This document shows positions 6,020 to 6,146 of a stretch of DNA of 6,146 nt, piece after piece. The position numbers and the translations under genes are program-made. The notes beneath the pieces were generated by a model. That model was given only the letters and a program-made list of their open reading frames with translations. It ran no database searches and was not told where the DNA came from. How positions within the stretch are numbered: position 1 is the first letter of the stretch; each line of letters starts with the position of its first letter. Location: NCBI GenBank assembly GCA_036732565.1, contig DAINCF010000445.1:1-6146 (forward strand). Reading direction: 5' to 3'. The stretch is from JAIVJN01 sp036732565 (lineage in GTDB: Bacteria > Acidobacteriota > Vicinamibacteria > Vicinamibacterales > UBA2999).

Positions 6020-6108
6020 AGCCATCTATGAAAGGGCCGTCGGTGCCGGGTCTGCCACGTTCCACCATCGCAGCACCAGGCGATCTGACGTCTCGTTCAG
6101 CCATCTAT
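6020..6108. repeat. Ten-base direct repeat upstream of the SDR gene
   Basis: AGCCATCTAT occurs at 6020-6029 and again at 6099-6108. On the minus strand each copy reads ATAGATGGCT, so each holds a TAG ATG GCT string; the right-hand copy opens a short 80-codon frame that runs into the SDR region out of frame. It may be chance or a duplicated start region. Confidence 0.3.
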
Positions 6109-6110
6109 TC

Positions 6111-6127
6111 GAGCTCACCACGAGCTC
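6111..6127. repeat. Inverted repeat near the right edge
   Basis: GAGCTC, five bases, then GAGCTC forms a perfect 6-bp stem about 110 bases upstream of the SDR start. Because GAGCTC is itself palindromic this is also a direct repeat. It could be an operator-like site or the tail of a neighbouring unit; the window ends too soon to tell. Apart from these repeats, 6026-6146 holds no gene or clear promoter that I can support. Confidence 0.25.
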
Positions 6128-6146
6128 AGCATCAGTTGGGACCAGG

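Overview
The window is a high-GC bacterial chromosomal segment. Four genes run right to left on the minus strand and one runs left to right from the left edge. Codons are strongly G/C-ending, which produces long antisense shadow frames. There are no tRNA or rRNA genes, insertion sequences or CRISPR arrays. The GC richness and gene content would suit a soil bacterium of a phylum such as Acidobacteriota or Gemmatimonadota, but nothing here fixes the taxonomy.

Left region (1-1707, plus strand): the two AAA+ modules of a ClpA/ClpC-type Hsp100 unfoldase. It has no ClpB-type middle domain and carries an LGF tripeptide where ClpP-binding loops sit. Its N-terminal domain is not present, and an in-frame TAA stands at positions 1-3, directly before sequence that still reads as Clp. 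The central aromatic residue of both pore loops is replaced by an aliphatic one. It converges tail to tail, 12 bases apart, with a minus-strand gene for a radical SAM protein of the Rv2578c/SplB-like family (1720-2694), which has its own recognisable RBS and a plausible sigma70-type promoter.

Right region (2821-6004, minus strand): a tight three-gene operon whose genes overlap by four bases at each junction (GTGA, then ATGA). In order of transcription they are an extended short-chain dehydrogenase/reductase; a single-chain fusion of a VTE5-like (phytol/dolichol kinase family) domain and a VTE6-like (DUF92, phytyl-phosphate kinase family) domain; and a UbiA-family prenyltransferase. The prenyltransferase motifs, NQxxDxxxD and KDxxDxEGD, resemble homogentisate phytyltransferases. 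The simplest reading is a self-contained route that phosphorylates an isoprenoid alcohol twice (alcohol to monophosphate to diphosphate) and transfers the prenyl group to an acceptor, with the SDR acting on the alcohol, the acceptor or the product. This is the most interesting system in the window. The chemistry of each family is established; the assembled pathway and its substrates are inference.
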